From assembly GCA_032622095.1 (NCBI GenBank), contig CP136061.1:236733815-236797814 (forward strand): a stretch of DNA of 64,000 nucleotides, in the 5' to 3' direction. The stretch comes from Siphonodentalium dalli. Its lineage: Eukaryota; Mollusca; Scaphopoda; Gadilida; Siphonodentaliidae. This document shows positions 48,209 through 60,202 of the stretch, piece after piece (the stretch's first letter is position 1; every line of letters begins with the position of its first letter). The translations under genes were made by a program, and so were the position numbers. Below the pieces are notes generated by a model. The model saw nothing but the letters and a program-made list of their open reading frames with translations, did no database searches and was not told where the DNA came from.

Positions 48209-48439
48209 TCATCGCAGACAACTGTCGCAACAACCTATACACCGATCGAAAGGCCTGTTTTCCCCCCACAAATGCATATTTTGAGTATTTTCACGGTCTG
48301 TCTCAAAATTCCAAATTTCATCTTTTGATGTAGGTACCCACCTCGAAAATACTGTCCGGTTAGTCCCGAAATTTTTTATCATTAGTTGTAAACAATCTGT
48401 CTGCTTAGTCGTGATTTTGCTGAGGTCTGCCATCTTCAA
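48209..48439 (-). pseudogene. C-terminal coding copy in left TIR
   Basis: On the minus strand the frame reads GTNRTVFSRWVP, KDEIWNFETDRENTQNMHLW and RPFDRCIGCCDSCLR to the stop at 48209-48211. It is the mirror of the end of the 51006-51401 frame, produced by the inverted TIR. The residues upstream of TNRT belong to the unique side and differ. Confidence 0.45.
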
Positions 48440-49762
48440 TTTCTGGTCGAAAAAGCAATTTTGCCGCAGATGATGGGCGTTTCATTTGACTTTTGCGTGG
48501 CCACAATGGTTCTGGGTGTTCATAATGTTGTATATGTCTCCTGGTACAACATAACATCCAGGCGGTGACTTATATATATAACTGAACTGTAACCTGTAAC
48601 TGAAATCCAACTACGAAGAACATGTTTGGTAAACATATAACTTTTGATGTATGTCATATTGTTAACTCTGACTTGTCATCACTCTCGGAAGTCCGACATA
48701 AAAAAACATGATTTACATCCAACTTTTTTTAGAAAAATGCAGCGGTGTGCCGATTTTTACCCTTTATATTTGATTATACACTCGCAACGAGTTGTGGCCT
48801 ACAACTTGTGGGGTTATACAGAAGCAGCTTATTCGTCCTTTCGTGGATGCAATTTTCCTAGTTTTTATTCCTAAGTTTTGCGGTCATTTGTTTTTTTGGC
48901 TTGGCATATATATATATTTAGTACCATGGGAACATGCGAACATATATGATTATGAAATATGTCAGACCTTTTTGTGTGGAATTATATGACATTTTTCGAC
49001 TTAGAAAATTATTGTTTTCAATATTCAGCAATGGTTAAAACAATAATGAGGAGGGGACTAAAACATACAGTCGGAGGGGTGTACAGCTATATCTGTTACT
49101 AATATTAGCTTAAGTTCAAGTCCACTAAGCGATATTATTTTATAATTCCAGGTGCTACTGACGAGAGGATCGCATGCCTGCCTTCATATATGTAACCACT
49201 GTGAGGCAAAGGCTTGCGGCTTCTCTGAGGCAATCGACGATGGGATTTTACAACACCCGAATGAATGTTTGAAAATAAAATTATTGAAAATAAAAAATAT
49301 AAAAATTATTTATAATAAAATACTATACAATACTATACTATACAATACTATACGAAATATTGGTATTCTCGGTTGATATAGAGAATAGAAACATCATCAG
49401 GAAAACTCCAGTGTTCTTTCGAGTTGTTGTATTCTTAATCACACCTTGGCTGTCCATTAATGTAGAAGTGTTGTGTTACCTACATGTATATAGCGGATAA
49501 AATTCCAATCTATAGCGTACAACTGAATGTGGAACCAGATGCAAGTTACTTTTGTAAATATATAGGCACGTGATTTTTGTCCTGTTGTATTCAAATCGCG
49601 CCATAATTAATTGTTTCCACATTGATTCACACACTGGATAATTTGGTTGGGAAGTTTTTAACGCAAATGGTCGCGTATATATTCAAATTTAAGCGGACAT
49701 AAGACATGCAGACAGACCCTACTCGTTCATATATATAGACAAAAAATTAAATGTATGGGAGG

Positions 49763-50605
49763 TCAAATTCACATTTAATAATGAATTGCGCTTAAGCGCA
49801 TACCACATATCGCGCTGAAGCACACATATGGCATTTGCGCATAATTGAAATGAATTGCGCTTAAGTGCAATTAGTTGCGATTAAGCGCTATGAGTTGCTT
49901 GAGAGTAAGTGTAACTACCCATATAACCTAACTATTAGCATGACCGGGTGTATCTGCATTTGGCTAATTTAAACTAAAGGTCCTCAATCCGATCAGAAAG
50001 ATACAACAACAACAATATTTCTTCAAAATAAGCTTTAGTTATCAGAATCGATTAACTGCAAAATATAATGCTGACCACTGTCAACTATGGTATCAAATTT
50101 CCCAAAAACGTGTGATTTATAAACATTTTGTTCAACAAAATATAGCCGTATAATTACTAAAGTATCACGAAATTTTACCGTATTACCACTTGTTTTAGAG
50201 CTATCCATCTTCATCCGCAAATTTGACCGAAATCACCCTTTTCATGGCGTGTTTCTGGGCAGCAATCAATTGAAATAACAAACTTCAATAATCTATATCT
50301 GATCACACTTGAGCTTTGATGGGTTGGTTCCTCGACTCGACTAAAACAGAAGGTAATACTGTCGCTAGTCACCCATTTTGATAAAAAATTTAGGCTAGTT
50401 CACAATCCCAACTATCCAAAGCAATGAAAACAAGAAGGTGATATGTCAATATGAGTTCAGGTTTAGTTATAGATACACCTATTTATTCACCAGGGGTACA
50501 TAGTTACATACAGTATAACCATGAATTGCACTTAATCGCAAATAATTATGCTTAAGTGCTATTGCTTAACTGCAATTAATTATGAAATGTGAATTTGGCC
50601 TCTGA
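49763..50605. mobile_element. Putative non-autonomous element with GCGCTTAAGCGC clusters
   Basis: The left end GAGGTCAAATTCACATTT and right end AAATGTGAATTTGGCCTC are inverted repeats, followed inward by AATTGCGCTTAAGCGC-type palindromes (49787-49890 and 50520-50575). No clear target duplication seen. It sits inside the 47925-51692 element. Confidence 0.5.
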
Positions 50606-51005
50606 TAGAAATGGAAATAAACATCAGCTATGCTATAATATGTAATATTAGCGAAAATTCTCCGAAATATGGGTGGGTGCCTGTAGTTTAAAACATAAAA
50701 ATAAAGAGGTGTATATATACCCGAAAAATGTAGTTAAAACTTTATACAATCGTAATCAAAACTCGGGTGGTGGGTCCCGAAAGTGGCCATAATGAAAAAG
50801 AACAGCCATGGGTCCCGATTTGTTTTTTCTGAAATTAATTGAATTTTAATTGTTTTTTAAGTATCAAATTTCACGCTATATACTGGCTGAAATATCAAAC
50901 TATTGGAAAATACATCTACACCTCCCACCATCAAAACAATCCTGTTGCTACGGCCTTGGTCATGGAGGACATTGTAATATTCTTGTTCTAACAATATTTC
51001 CATAA

Positions 51006-51401
51006 ATGATTCTTTGGTTAATGACCTTACACGATCTGAACGAATATATGAGAACAAATTGCAAACTGTACTCGGTAACTAAACTTGATCAGTATACTAT
51101 AGTTGCAACAGAAAAGCAGTTGCCCAAAAACGTGCCACTGTTAACGAAAGACAGCCAACCAACTAATCCATTTCGACTCTTGATTGAACAACAAAAACTG
51201 TCCGCCGGGTCTGGTGGATTGCAACTAAATTCCGGGGTGTACAGGACTAACCGGACAGTATTTTCGAGGTGGGTACCTGCATCAAAAGATGAAATTTGGA
51301 ATTTTGAGACAGTCCGTGAAAATACTCAAAATATGCATTTGTGGGGGGAATACAGACCTTTCGACCGGTATATAGGTTGTTGCGACAGCTGTCTGCGATG
51401 A
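51006..51401 (+). CDS. Unassigned transposon protein, C-terminal part
   Basis: Open frame ending at 51399-51401 inside the right TIR: LLTKDSQPTNPFRLLIEQQK, VYRTNRTVFSRWVP, KDEIWNFETVRENTQNMHLW, RPFDRYIGCCDSCLR. The last ~50 residues are also encoded by the left TIR in inverse, with a few substitutions and no frameshift, which hints at selection on the coding end or recent TIR homogenisation. The CCDSC end could bind zinc. I do not recognise the family, and the upstream part of the gene is not evident; an acceptor TTGCAACAG near 51113 is possible. Confidence 0.4.
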   Translation: MILWLMTLHDLNEYMRTNCKLYSVTKLDQYTIVATEKQLPKNVPLLTKDSQPTNPFRLLIEQQKLSAGSGGLQLNSGVYRTNRTVFSRWVPASKDEIWNFETVRENTQNMHLWGEYRPFDRYIGCCDSCLR

Positions 51402-51697
51402 ATGTGAAAAGTATGATTTTCTGGGATATTTTGGGGAAGAAATCGTCTCGCGGCGATGATTAAATGACATTTTTTCCGCGATCGAACAATGACAACTGAC
51501 TTAAATTGATCGTCGGTGTCCGAACATTAGCGAAGAAATATTCACTCACCTTCAGTTGGTCAGATATGCTATCCAAGTGTTTATTTTCCCAAAAAAACGT
51601 CAAAAAATGTCAACAAATATTTGTCGACAGATATTTCTCCACCTCAAAATCTACGACTTCCGGTTTTGGTTCGTGTCCGTTGATCCACTGTGTTCCT

Positions 51698-52245
51698 GTG
51701 TGCATACTATCCTCAATAATTCTAAAAAATTGTCAACTCAGCCAAATGATGCCCATGCATGCAGTGTATGTTATAGTAGGGTCCAACGAAGCTTTGAGAT
51801 TCAAAATCTTTCATCTGATTCGATTCGATTTGAAATCCGTTGGAAGATTGGTTTCTATTTCAAATATTGGATACACCATTTATTTCCTCGTTTCATGTCA
51901 AGTAAATTGAGCAGGATTAAGTAAATAAGCATTAATTGCCATGTGAGACTCCAGTCTATACCCGAACATGTGGCAATAAACAAACTTCACTAGTTCCTGT
52001 TATTATAAGTTAATGGAAGAGGGATAATTTCGCAGGTGCCCCTTATTAGCAGAAAACAAAGTGCACTTTCCTTCTGGGAAACTAATGAGAAGTTACATCT
52101 ACTACTGGCAACAGCAACACGGGACATATTGGGTATACAGGCCACCAATTTCTCCAGTGAACATGCGAATTCTGCTGGAATGACAGTAATTTCTGATAAA
52201 CGCCATCGTTTATCACACCATAATGCTAATATGGTCGCGCATGAA
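51698..52245. other. Intron sequence, nothing recognised
   Basis: Short open frames only. Confidence 0.5.
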
Positions 52246-52249
52246 TTAA

Positions 52250-52631
52250 CCCTTTACCCAACAGAAGGGCCCTGTGCCAATGCATTCTCTTATATATGCG
52301 AGTCGACCATAGGTCGCCTCGCATATATAAGAGAATGCATTGGCTTAACACATTAAAAATAATAAAATTGTTAAAGAATGTAAGAAAAAATGGTAAAAAG
52401 TGTTTAAAAAAGATTTTTTTTAGGCCAATGCATTCTCTTATATATGCGAGGCGACCTATGGTCGACTCGCATATATAAGAGAATGCATTGGCACAGGGCA
52501 TAACTGTAACTATCACAATGTGGTCAAGGAGCCGGTTCCAATGATATCCATATTTGTATGGTTCTATTGAGACAGACCGAAGATATTTTAGGCTGTTGAA
52601 GCTTTATTTGGCCGGTTTGTTGGGTAAAGGG
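52250..52631. mobile_element. TTAA hairpin MITE, copy 3 (opposite orientation)
   Basis: TTAA flanks lie at 52246-52249 and 52632-52635. The CCCTTTACCCAACA ends and both ~70 bp palindromes are complete (about 52277-52345 and 52423-52493). Same family as 22296-22677, inverted. Confidence 0.9.
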
Positions 52632-53075
52632 TTAAGATATTACATTGTCTTCAGTCAAGATCAGTGAATAACTAGCACTGCATGATCAATGATCATTCCA
52701 TCAATTTCATAAAAGTTTTTAAAAGAAATTCTTTCAGTTTCATAATACACAGTTTTGTATTAGATTTGTAATAAAAAATTGTATATTATATGTTTGAACT
52801 ACTTTGTAGAGCGAATACGATCTGGTGGTCACAATCATTGATGCAGGCTGTTTCAGATCGCAGAGTATCGAATCTATGCATTTCCACAAACTGTAGGAAA
52901 CGATATGATTACATTTCCTAGAACCAAGCTAAGCTTTTTTTGTCTCTGAAAATACTTCAGATGGTCAGACTTCAGAGACAAAAATATTTAGTACATGTAT
53001 TGTAATCATGCAATATGCACCAAAAATGGGAAATTTTTGTCATAAAAAGTGGGACTAAAAATCTGCCTGGCAGTT

Positions 53076-53098
53076 GGGGGGGGGGGGGGGGGGGGGGG
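53076..53098. repeat. G23 homopolymer
   Basis: Twenty-three G in a row in intron sequence. The length may be unreliable in assembly. Confidence 0.9.
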
Positions 53099-53234
53099 TG
53101 TTTGTCGTAAAAAATTGTTTGTTTTTGTGGGTCTGAGCTCCGATTGCAGATATTTCCAAATCCATGTTTAAAGACATATTATGACTACTAAAATTATTTT
53201 AATTGTTATTGCTTATAAACTGAAAATTTGAAAT

Positions 53235-54130
53235 TTGTCATGGCTGTTGACATTGACATATAGATGGGAACGAGTCATTTTGGGTCATTCGGCAAAAAAT
53301 CATGGCCGCTGGCAGCTATCTTGGATTTCAAAATTCAATCCATTAGCACGGGCCACAGACCGGACTGTTAGTCTGATCATCATGAAATTTGTCATGGCTG
53401 TTGACATTGACATGTAGATGGGAAAGAGTAATTTTGGGGTCATTTGTCCATAAAACATGGCCGCTGGCAACCATCTGGATTTTACTCTTTGCATGACTAA
53501 ATCATTTGGCATGGGCTACAAGTCATACCTTGGTCAGATCATTATGAAATTTGTCATGGCTGTTGACATTGACATGTAGATGGGAACGAGTCTGGCCAGA
53601 GTGTTCTTCTGATCAACATGAAATTTGTCGTGGATATTAATATTGACATGTAGATGGGAATGAGTCATTTTGGGGTCATTCGGCCGTAAAACATGGCTGC
53701 CGGCAGCCATCTTGAATTTGTTAACTGTTAACATTGACATGTAGATGGGAACCAGTTATTTTGGGGGTCATTTGGCCGGAACCAGTTATTTTGGGGGTCA
53801 TTTTGCCGTAAAACATGGCTGCCACAACCATCTTGAATTTTATTCTTTGCATGACTAAATCCTTGGGCACAACCTGCAGACCACATCCCTCATGTGATCA
53901 TCACCAAACTTCACGTGGATCATCGGGGTGACCGCTAGATGGGAGCCATCAAAGTTTTTTGAATTTCGTTGAACAACATGGCTGCTACCGGCCATCTTGG
54001 ATAACTAAATTCTTCGGCACACCCTACAAGCCACCTCCATCATCCGATCAGCACCAAACTTCATATGGAACTTCGGGCAGACCTCTAAATGGGAGCCATC
54101 GATTTTTTCGAAATTTGTTGAAGGATTTAT
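53235..54130. repeat. Tandem ATGGCTGTTGACATTGACAT subunits
   Basis: At least five diverged subunits with TTGACATTGACATGTAGATG, GAGTCATTTTGGGGTCATT, AAACATGGCCGCTGGCAGCC and ATCTTGGATTT, then two with CACCAAACTTCA and GGGAGCCATC. Same family as 31640-31990; a single CATGGCGGCCAGCAGCCATC-type unit lies at 56493. Confidence 0.8.
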
Positions 54131-54598
54131 TCGGTCTAGAAACTACCAGACACAATCGGAAAGCCCTCCCCGTTGTGATTAAAATGACCCAAGTCCCATT
54201 CCGATCGCAAAATAAGCCGAAAAATTAATAAATAATACCATCACCGATATTCAGAGATTTCCGTGACTAAACTACAAATGACGTAGTTGTGGGCGAACAA
54301 ATTAAAAACACAGATTCGGAGCCGGAGTTTATATTGTGCCGACTACGATTACGTAATAGTAGTCAGCCGATAATAAAATGCGGAATCTGTGTACGCGCGC
54401 AATGTATATATAGATTGCATTGCTATGCGATGAGTTATTTCAGTAAATTAAGATAGCGTGGTTCACTTTGGAAGTCATTACCGTATAGCAGATCATATTC
54501 TTGTATTAATAAAGTTATTAGTAGTGCATCTGAATGTCGCTTTTGTAGAAATTTATGACATGCCGTCACGTGTTTGGTTTGTTGAATCAATGCTGCTA

Positions 54599-55044
54599 CT
54601 CTCGGGCTCCAAATAAAAGTGCAGGCCCAAATAATAGTGCAGGGGGGGGAATTCCATTGAAAATTAATTAAAGTGCAGACCCAAATAATAGTGCAGGGGG
54701 AACTCGGAGCAAAACATAAAAATAACTGTGGTTAAACAAATTATTTTTATAATACTAGTAGGTCAAGTATAGGAATCAACATACATGTAGTATGTGTCAT
54801 GTGATGTTTTATTCAATATTTAAATGTTCACATGTATGTCATATACTTGAATATGTACATGCATAAAGCTATAAGCTCATCGTTTTGATATCAGAATCAT
54901 ATAGAAATCTTGAGTTAGTGCTGATTTCAATTTTTATAGCCTCGAAAATAATAAACGTGCAGACCCAAATAAGCACTGTGCAGGGGGGAAATTTCCCAAG
55001 AAAACATAATAAATGTGCATGCATGTTTATTTGGAGCCCAAGAG
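54599..55044. mobile_element. TA-flanked MITE with GTGCAGGGGG motifs
   Basis: The TIR is CTCTCGGGCTCCAAATAAA, with one mismatch at the right, next to TA on both sides (54597-54598 and 55045-55046). Internal units CAAATAATAGTGCAGGGGG repeat about four times near the ends. Related GCAGGGGCTAAAAT motifs open the 15321 insertion. Confidence 0.7.
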
Positions 55045-55046
55045 TA

Positions 55047-57290
55047 TAGTGCTAAATTTGAGAGTCACTCATCGACTATTCATAATGCAGTGTCAACCGG
55101 CGAAATTGTTTGCACTATATAATGGATCCATAGTGAGTGGTAATGCATGGCAGCAGACGATCGCATCAACTTTGTCATAAGAAGCTCCCAAACGTTATAA
55201 AACACTAGGCGGAACTATCTATCAGGTGTTTCATATGTTGTTCGTTGTAAGTTATTTCCAAATTCTCAATTATTCGAATGCCACCATGGCAAATACAGAT
55301 CACCATTATTAAGTACCTCCAAAAAGACAACACAGTTCGCAATTTAGATTGCTCTTTATTGTCTACGACATGGAAGCATGGCCGTTCTTTATATTTAAAT
55401 GTCACAATACCACATACAAAATCACCCATGACATCTCAAAATAGATTACGTACTTTATTGTCTAATGCGACGAAAACATGGACGCTCTTTATTAGAGGCA
55501 ATCATTGTATTTTTCTAGGCTAACAACATTAAAAACTTCCTCTCTAGAAAGTCAACATCTGCCATCAAAATGAAAAAAAAAACGAACAACAAACATGCCT
55601 GTGCATGCCTAATTAATAATTATTGTAGTTTCGACAGTCTGTTGTGTATTCAAGTGAATTATTTTGTGTACGCACTGATCGTATCTTGACTGGAAGGATT
55701 GTAGCAAACGGTTCGCAGTCGTGCACTTCTCCACACAAAATGTTTCGTGTGAAGAAACAGAGAGAACATTGTTGTGACGAATGTACTAGTATAATAACCG
55801 TCACCTTTTTAATCAAACCCCATTTGTGTTTAATTGTACTCCTATATCGCACAATGGAATGTGACTATAGTGTATAAATTAGCTTCCGAAATTTGTACCA
55901 TACAACGAAAAAGACAGAACGCCCAACTTGCATTCTTTCAGAAACAGTTCAATTTGGTTTCGCACGAAATTCCGCTTGCTCATTGCATTTCTGCATAAAT
56001 TAATCTCATTTCACACAACTTTTATCGCTTCAAAGTACATTTTAGCCACCATTATTCGTTATATAATCTAACATTCTAGCAAATCCAGTTCATAATAAGC
56101 ACATTCAAACAGTTTTATTCAAGGATCGCTAGTTATCGTATAAAGGTAATTAACCGGGGACTGCGATATATATTTGTATACGTAATTTATCAACTTGTTA
56201 CGCGATTGGCGGAATTATTTCAAGCTCCACCCACCGCTGTCACCGGTAAGCAAATAAATTAACTTACCGCGGCGATGGAGCTGATCAGTCATGTGACCGC
56301 ATTGTGGTCATGTGATCGCACTCACGCGACTTGCACTTCGGATACTTCCGTGATTTTTTTTATAACATAATAATAAAAATACTATCAGCTCGATTTTGAA
56401 TTTTCTTGGCGAAATGGGTCTGTTAGACATATATAATTAGTATTATGACGATAACAAAAATATTTTTTTGACAAACTAATTCCTTTAAAAAAACATGGCG
56501 GCCAGCAGCCATCTTGGATTTCAAATTTGAATCTATCAGCACACCCTGCAGCCTGCATTTATTTGTTGTTTGTTTTGAAAATTTACAGGCATGTTTAGAA
56601 TCACCTCTAGATGTGAGCTATCGAAATACAAAAAACAAATTGTATCTTGTATTACTTAGAAATTTCAACTTTCCGCACTCCTAATCACCTCATTGACTGT
56701 AACATATGAAATTATCCTCTCTCCAAGTTGTGTCATTTAACTTTCATTTGTTATTAAACAACATAAAGTTCAAAACTTCATAATCTGTCATCAGTAATCC
56801 TTATAGATTGCACACATCTATTAGCATTCATCTCAAAGCATTGACGAACACCCGGTAGTTAGAGTACCTTAGTCACATGACCTAATATTCGCCAAAATCC
56901 CAGTCCTGCAATTGCTATAATGACAATAAAAGTTTTAGTTCGCTGTGTTATCTGTCAAGGTGTCAACACGTGGTTTATTGCTATTCGCAGTTTGGTGATT
57001 TACATTCGTTTAATACAAGCTTTGTCTTTGTAAACATTACTGTGTTTGACATACAGTTAATAAGACATTTTATGGTTTAAACAATGACTGTAAAGCCATA
57101 GTTTGAAAATAGCAGATATCCGGTTATGATCCGGTTACACATCGTGGTTAACCGGCTACAAAAATAGGTCAATCGTTTCAGCACTAATAATTAAGACATA
57201 GACTATTTGCCATTTTGTTCATCAACCTGGGGCTAGTAACAAAGTGAGAGAATACGCTGCTCTCAACACTTCTTTGTTGCATATATACGC
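55047..57290. other. Intron sequence; one MULE-site relative
   Basis: No exon recognised. 56206-56250 resembles the sequence flanking the MULE at 16180-16202 and 18123-18145 (CGATTGGCGGA and CCACCCACCGCTGTCA) but without the MULE, so it is a diverged copy of the outer 15321-18496 element's interior. Confidence 0.55.
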
Positions 57291-58469
57291 ATCAGAGCTG
57301 TTAAGTTTCACGGATTGTCCGTGAGACTCCCGGATTGCCACGGCAATTCCGCAAATACGGATAACCCCCAATTTCTCCCGGATTCAGCAAAACCCCGCAT
57401 TCAAAATCCAAAAAACTATGTTTTTTTAATTTTTTTGAATAGATGTTTGCGGGGGATTTCCCAAATGACAGGAAATTCCTTATTTCCGGTACCGTAAATA
57501 CCCACACATTAACATTCAATGATTCACAGAATGTACCATCGGTAACTTTTGATTGAAGACTGATCAGTGGTGAACTGTGACTGATATTAATTGATTTTCA
57601 TACTCTGGTGAAGCCACACGTATAAAGGGTGTTGTTTTAGTATACAATACGTATAATCACAAGTGTGCAGCTGTATTGTAAGGCCCCATTGATGAACATT
57701 TCTTAGTAACGGATTAGTGGCATGCATTGCAAACGAAATAAAACTGTAAGATGGGTCATTTTGTACTTTCGTTTTCATCCATACAATCATGTACGGTTGT
57801 AACCTTTGTAACTTGGTTTCGTTTTTACTTATTTTAAACAAAGTATACAATACGTTTAATCACAAGAGTGCAGCTGTATTGTGAGGCCCCCATTGATGAA
57901 CATAAGTAACGGATACTTTATGATTTAAATTCACTGATAGTGGTATGCATTGTGAATGGAATGTGTCCATTTCTTTTGCGGGTAAAACTTTTAAGACGGG
58001 TCATTTTCTACTTTCGGTTTCACGCATACATGTCCGGTTGTAACCTGTGTAACTCGGGTTCGTTTTGACTTACTTTAAACAAAGTTTCTGCTTCTTAAAA
58101 TTTGTTAATAAATGGTGGAATGTGGGTTAGACCGTAAGACGAGTCCATTTTGTCGTTTATTTTGATTTTGTACTTCCGGTTTCGCGCATATCCGGCTGTA
58201 TCCGGTGGAATTCTGAGTATTTTTACGAAGTGTCTGCTTCTTTCTTTTCAATAAATGGTGGTATCTCCCACACACAGCAGCTCTATTACAATTACCAACA
58301 GGACATTCATTACCATTGATTTAGGTCTATATATTTATAAAATCGAAACTCATAAAAACTATATATGTAATTTTCATCATAACAATTATTTTTGGAACAT
58401 GAACATATTTGGGCATACCTCCCGCAAAAATCTCCCGGATTGACATTTTCAAAACTTAACAGGTCTGAT
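57291..58469. mobile_element. ~1.2 kb element with ATCAGAsCTGTTAAGTTT ends
   Basis: The left end ATCAGAGCTGTTAAGTTT and the inverse AAACTTAACAGGTCTGAT at right form an 18 bp TIR with one mismatch. CTCCCGGATT motifs lie near both ends (57327, 57377 and 58431). Inside, a ~200 bp unit with GTGCAGCTGTATTGT and GGTTGTAACC is duplicated (57650-57845 and 57846-58085). Target duplication unclear; no coding. Confidence 0.55.
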
Positions 58470-58959
58470 ATGCATGTACTGGTGCAGAAAACCTATGGGT
58501 ATGGATGCTGAACCTAATTTGACAAGTTTAATTTTTTTAATGAGTGTTTTGAGATTTTCTGAGATTTCTGGTGCTTTTCAATGAGCTTAAATGAATGGCA
58601 TTTCATCCGGATGGTTATTTTAAATATTTCACACTCTTTATCAGTCTTATCCTGCTATTTTCACCATTTTTCATCAAACTTTAGGGGTGTGTCTCCAATT
58701 GACATTGGAAAAAACTTGTGTTGGAGGGTGGGTGTCCGAGATGGGACAGGAAAAAACTTGGGGTGGTCAGACCAATTTCCCGACTTCAGCAGGAGTCTCC
58801 AAATTTTGTGTCATTTCTCCTGTGCTCCCAATCAGGAAATGAAATCTCCCTATTCAAAAGATACAACCCAAATTAGCTGATGGTTGCGATAAGCCATGCA
58901 TGCCATAATGTTAGAAATCAATTAGGAATTATATCACCTGCGAGTCAAACAGCAACACA

Positions 58960-59371
58960 ATGTTGATTTTTCTTTTGTATAACAGTGTCAAGAGTAAATT
59001 CTTAGGGAAGTTTTTGAAAACAGCGACAATTAATCAACAGACAGACATTACTTCTGTACCGTATATGTCAACAGAGAACCAGCTGGGAAGTGACTTTCTT
59101 TTCATTGCAATGGCAGCACGAATTTACATGAAAGAAATAGTAGATGATGTAAGCGTGTCAAGTGCGCCGGCAGTTCGTCACAAGTGTGCATACATTCTAT
59201 GTTGCTGTTGTTAACAAAATGATTGCAAAGTTTCCTTTTGGTGAACTGATATTTGAGGACCTGAAAGTTCTGAATCCGAAAGTTGAGGTGAGGGACAAGG
59301 GTGTCTTCTCTTCAGCTGTGAATTTTTTTAAACAGTTTTATTACCCAGCCGATGAGCTCTTTGATTATTAA
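58960..59371 (+). pseudogene. hAT-like (ZNF862/KIAA1586-type) protein fragment
   Basis: Two overlapping frames join with a shift near 59175. The first ends MAARIYMKEIVDDVSVSSAP; the second continues QFVTSVHTFYVAVVNKMIAK, FPFGELIFEDLKVLNP and PADELFDY. The FYxxVVxKMxxKFPFG pattern with a following L-x-V-L-N-P resembles the region ahead of the C-terminal dimerisation part of domesticated hAT proteins. No catalytic residues or BED finger are present. It lies in the intron before exon D and is on the same strand, but does not fit the REJ gene in family. The assignment is from memory of the motif only. Confidence 0.4.
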
Positions 59372-59963
59372 ACTGTGAATAAACTTCAATAATTCGATCA
59401 CTAGAAAGTTTGTTCTGATGCTTATTGGATAAATATATTAAACAAACGAACTGACAGTAAAATATTCCCAATTTGGGACTTGTTATAAAAGCAGCACTCT
59501 CAATACCAAACAGCAACACAGACAGTGAGCTTTTTTTTCATAAAAAAAATACACACTTCGTTCAGGGCATATCTCAACAATGACACCATGAGTGCTTTGC
59601 TGTCATGCAAATTAAGCACTGATGGTGATTTTCACCAATTTGATCTATCAAATGTTATTCTTAAAGAGGCAAAAACAACTCTAAAATACTTATTTTAAAG
59701 AGCACACCGCAAAAAAATAGACATTTGTAGGTGGCAATGAGATTGTTAACTGGTTTTTGTTTGCTATTATGTTAATTACTCAATAAAGCCCAATGCAATG
59801 AACACTATATATGACATTTAAATGAAAAATATGAAATTTTTTCCATGATACTGACATTGAAAAAAATCTCCCTATTTTATCACTAATCTCCCTTTATCTG
59901 AACATAGAATTGAATCTCCCTATTTTTCACTAAGTGTCCCTTTGTCTGTCTCATCTCTTTCAG
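59372..59963. other. Intron sequence ahead of exon D
   Basis: AT-rich; ends with a pyrimidine-rich tract (TCTGTCTCATCTCTTTCAG) that forms the exon D acceptor. Confidence 0.6.
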
Positions 59964-60202
59964 ATGCGTCTCAAACTGTTTGGAGAAGGTTAATATCCAG
60001 TCGGTCTTGACATTCAATGGCGTCTTCACAAATCAGGTGGAAGGTCAATTATTGAATCAAACCTGGGAACTAAAGTTGGGAAACTGGACAGGACTTATGT
60101 TAGACCTGGGAAATATCTCCAATGCTGCTGATAGGTTTTCCAACCTGACATTCCATGCCAATGTTCTTTTGCCGGAAACTACGTATTATATTCACTATAT
60201 AG
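59964..60202 (+). CDS. REJ-module protein (polycystin-1/REJ family), exon D
   Basis: The acceptor is ATCTCTTTCAG and the donor GTATGA after 60202. The frame reads CVSNCLEKVNIQSVLTF, NQTWELKLGNWTGLMLDLGN, then FSNLTFHANVLLPETTYYIH. CVSNC directly after PLLQLV (exon C), a WEL strand, and an L-P-E-T-x-Y-x-I-x strand near the end match the repeating plan of REJ modules (cysteine pair, Trp strand, LPxxxY strand). Potential N-glycosylation sites NQT, NWT, NIS and NLT fit an extracellular protein. It starts in phase 2 and ends in phase 1, both matching its neighbours. Confidence 0.68.

Larger units (their letters stand above)
47925..51692. mobile_element. DNA transposon with ~445 bp TIRs, ends CACAGTG, 5 bp target duplication
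   Basis: TTCCT is at 47920-47924 and again at 51693-51697. The termini are CACAGTGGATCAACGGACAC and its inverse. The TIRs cover 47925-48366 and 51244-51692 with few differences. A CACAGTG end plus a 5 bp duplication is what Transib/RAG-related elements show. Both TIRs contain the same protein C-terminus. I recognise no transposase core in the centre, which carries a second repeat block (49763-50605). It lies in the intron between exons C and D. Confidence 0.8.

Noticed and set aside
47925-51692. Claim of a RAG1/RAG2-like locus
   Set aside because: Only the heptamer-like ends and 5 bp duplication fit; no RAG1 core, zinc-binding region or RAG2 Kelch repeats were seen.
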